Source: Geoglobus sp.
GTDB lineage: Archaea > Halobacteriota > Archaeoglobi > Archaeoglobales > Archaeoglobaceae
Direction of reading: 5' to 3'
Length of the DNA: 5,653 nt
NCBI GenBank assembly: GCA_027016965.1
Contig: JALURI010000075.1
Coordinates: forward strand, 1-5,653
Shown here: in pieces, positions 4,744 through 5,653 of the stretch
Numbering within the stretch: the stretch's first letter is position 1
Layout of the letters: each line of letters opens with the position of its first letter
Notes under the pieces: generated by a model
Database searches by the model: none
The model's input: only the letters and a program-made list of their open reading frames with translations
What the model was told of the DNA's origin: nothing
Program-made: the position numbers and the translations under genes

Positions 4744-5416
4744 CGCTCTTCATCCTCCCGTCTTCCATTCTCAAAATTCTGTCTGCGAAGTCCTCAACCC
4801 TCGGATCGTGGCTGGCAATTATTGCTGCCTTTCCCCTTTTCACCATTGCATGTATGAGTTCCATAACTTCCCTCCCCTTTTTAGAGTCAAGATTTGCGGT
4901 TGGTTCGTCAGCAATTATCAGGTCAGGGTCACTTATAACGGCCCTTGCAATTGCAACTCTCTGTTGTTCACCTCCTGAAAGATCTTCAGGTTTGTGATTT
5001 ATCCTGTTTTTCAGTCCAAAATCCGCAAGGATTTTTTCAGCTTTCTTCCTTGCCTCCTTCTCATTAACACCCCTGATTATTAACGGAATCATAACATTTT
5101 CAATAGCTGTCAAAGCTGAAAGAAGATTGAAGTGCTGGAATATGAAACCAATCTTCTCAAGCCTTATTCTGGCAAGTTCCCTCTGACTCAGCCCAGTTAT
5201 TTCAATTCCATCAATCTTCACACTTCCAGAGGTTGGCTTTAAGAGCCCGCTTGTCAGAGTAAGCAGAGTCGTTTTGCCCGAGCCTGAAGGTCCCATGAGG
5301 AGCACCAGCTCTCCTCTGCTAACGAAGAATGTAGCGTTATCCACAGCCTTTACCGCAGTTCTTCCAGAGCCATAGATTTTTGTAACGTTCGTAACTTCAA
5401 GAATTTTTTCATTCAC
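4691..5416 (-). CDS. ABC transporter ATPase, LolD/MacB-type
   Basis: A 241-residue ATP-binding subunit of a MacB/LolD-type (FtsX-permease) transporter, membrane-associated on the cytoplasmic side. All motifs are present: Walker A GPSGSGKT (42-49), Q-loop Gln94 in FQHFN, signature LSGGE (146-150), Walker B LIIADE (166-171), D-loop NLD (175-177) and switch His203 in SHD. The FQHFNLL and SGGEQQRVAIARA wording is typical of this subfamily, which exports lipoproteins, peptides or drugs or drives envelope enzymes. The GTG at 5416 (giving MNEKILEVTNVTKIYG) is preferred because GAGGTG sits six bases before it; a GTG at 5425 would add three residues but lacks that spacing. The Shine-Dalgarno overlaps the stop of the upstream permease. 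The tail after residue 222 (KSDERRNNRKKNGEV) is highly charged and overlaps the start of the next gene. Confidence 0.93.
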   Translation of the reverse strand: MNEKILEVTNVTKIYGSGRTAVKAVDNATFFVSRGELVLLMGPSGSGKTTLLTLTSGLLKPTSGSVKIDGIEITGLSQRELARIRLEKIGFIFQHFNLLSALTAIENVMIPLIIRGVNEKEARKKAEKILADFGLKNRINHKPEDLSGGEQQRVAIARAVISDPDLIIADEPTANLDSKKGREVMELIHAMVKRGKAAIIASHDPRVEDFADRILRMEDGRMKSDERRNNRKKNGEVLARA

Positions 5417-5426
5417 CTCTACCACC

Positions 5427-5653
5427 TCATGCCTGAAAGACCGTTGCTGGCTCTATGCTCTCCAGCCTCCTTATCGGGATTAAAGCGGCAACCAGACTCA
5501 TTACCACAATGGAAGCGAGGGTCATTGCAATGTTCTGCAGATTGATTTCCACGTAGAATTCAGGAGCGATGTTTGGAATGAAGTTTGCAGCTAAAAGCGA
5601 GAGAATTAGTCCGACAATGAAACCCAGCATGGCAATCGTGAATGCCTGCTCCA
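5427..5653 (-). CDS. ABC transporter permease, FtsX/MacB family, C-terminal end (partial)
   Basis: Only the last 74 or so residues are in the window; the gene continues past the right edge, and the internal ATG at 5630 is not its start (the frame is open to the edge, reading EQAFTIAM before it). Two transmembrane segments are visible, AMLGFIVGLILSLLAANFI and NIAMTLASIVVMSLVAALIP, separated by a short extracytoplasmic loop, and the chain ends IRRLESIEPATVFQA. That final motif (basic residues, then xxPATVF or PVEAL) is the usual cytoplasmic end of FtsX-domain permeases of the MacB/LolCE kind. The stop is ten bases before the preferred ATPase start, so permease and ATPase form one operon. Confidence 0.85.
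   Translation of the reverse strand, partial: EQAFTIAMLGFIVGLILSLLAANFIPNIAPEFYVEINLQNIAMTLASIVVMSLVAALIPIRRLESIEPATVFQA

Noticed and set aside
4372..4978. Two overlapping plus-strand open frames opposite the ABC ATPase and membrane-protein genes
   Set aside because: The minus strand carries complete ABC motifs and the HEFGH protein; the plus frames have no recognisable domains.

Overview
The window looks archaeal. It has a coenzyme M-type biosynthetic gene pair, a small two-CxxC ribosomal protein of the S26e family (found in archaea and eukaryotes), a tRNA without an encoded CCA end, arginine codons mostly AGA/AGG, and TATA boxes placed about 26 bases before start codons, as in leaderless archaeal transcripts. 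The lineage cannot be fixed from here. Cysteate synthase plus a fused sulfopyruvate decarboxylase is the arrangement known from Methanosarcina-type methanogens and their relatives. S26e is better known from the TACK side of the archaea. A deep-branching or methyl/alkyl-CoM-metabolising archaeon (for example an Archaeoglobi-like or ANME-like lineage) would fit, but that is inference.

Left part, plus strand, 30-3168: three genes joined by ATGA start/stop overlaps. They encode cysteate synthase (phosphoserine plus sulfite to L-cysteate), a fused ComD-ComE sulfopyruvate decarboxylase (sulfopyruvate to sulfoacetaldehyde), and a protein with the fold of an ABC-type solute-binding protein but no signal peptide. 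The first two are the known cysteate route to coenzyme M; the aminotransferase between them and the final thiol-forming step are not in view. The third gene is the most interesting unknown: its coupling suggests a role in the same pathway or in sensing or handling a sulfonate. A separate gene for an S26e-like ribosomal protein follows at 3201-3467 with its own TATA box.

Middle, 3468-4305: about 840 bases whose only firm gene is a minus-strand tRNA with a CAU anticodon (3853-3927), probably tRNA-Ile2 (decoding AUA). Around it are a plus-strand reading frame that runs into the antisense of the tRNA, with the layout of an SSV-type integrase Int(N) remnant; an 18-base inverted repeat next to a TATA-like element; a 34-codon minus-strand ORF with a very strong Shine-Dalgarno; and two perfect palindromes. 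This may be an old integration site, but the evidence is modest.

Right part, minus strand, 4306-5653: the 3' end of an ABC-transporter operon. In transcription order it holds the C-terminus of an FtsX/MacB-type permease (cut by the window edge), a complete LolD/MacB-type ATPase, and a small membrane protein with an HEFGH zinc-metalloprotease-like motif whose start overlaps the ATPase end by 53 bases. It is a plausible export or envelope system with a membrane peptidase-like partner; the substrate cannot be told.
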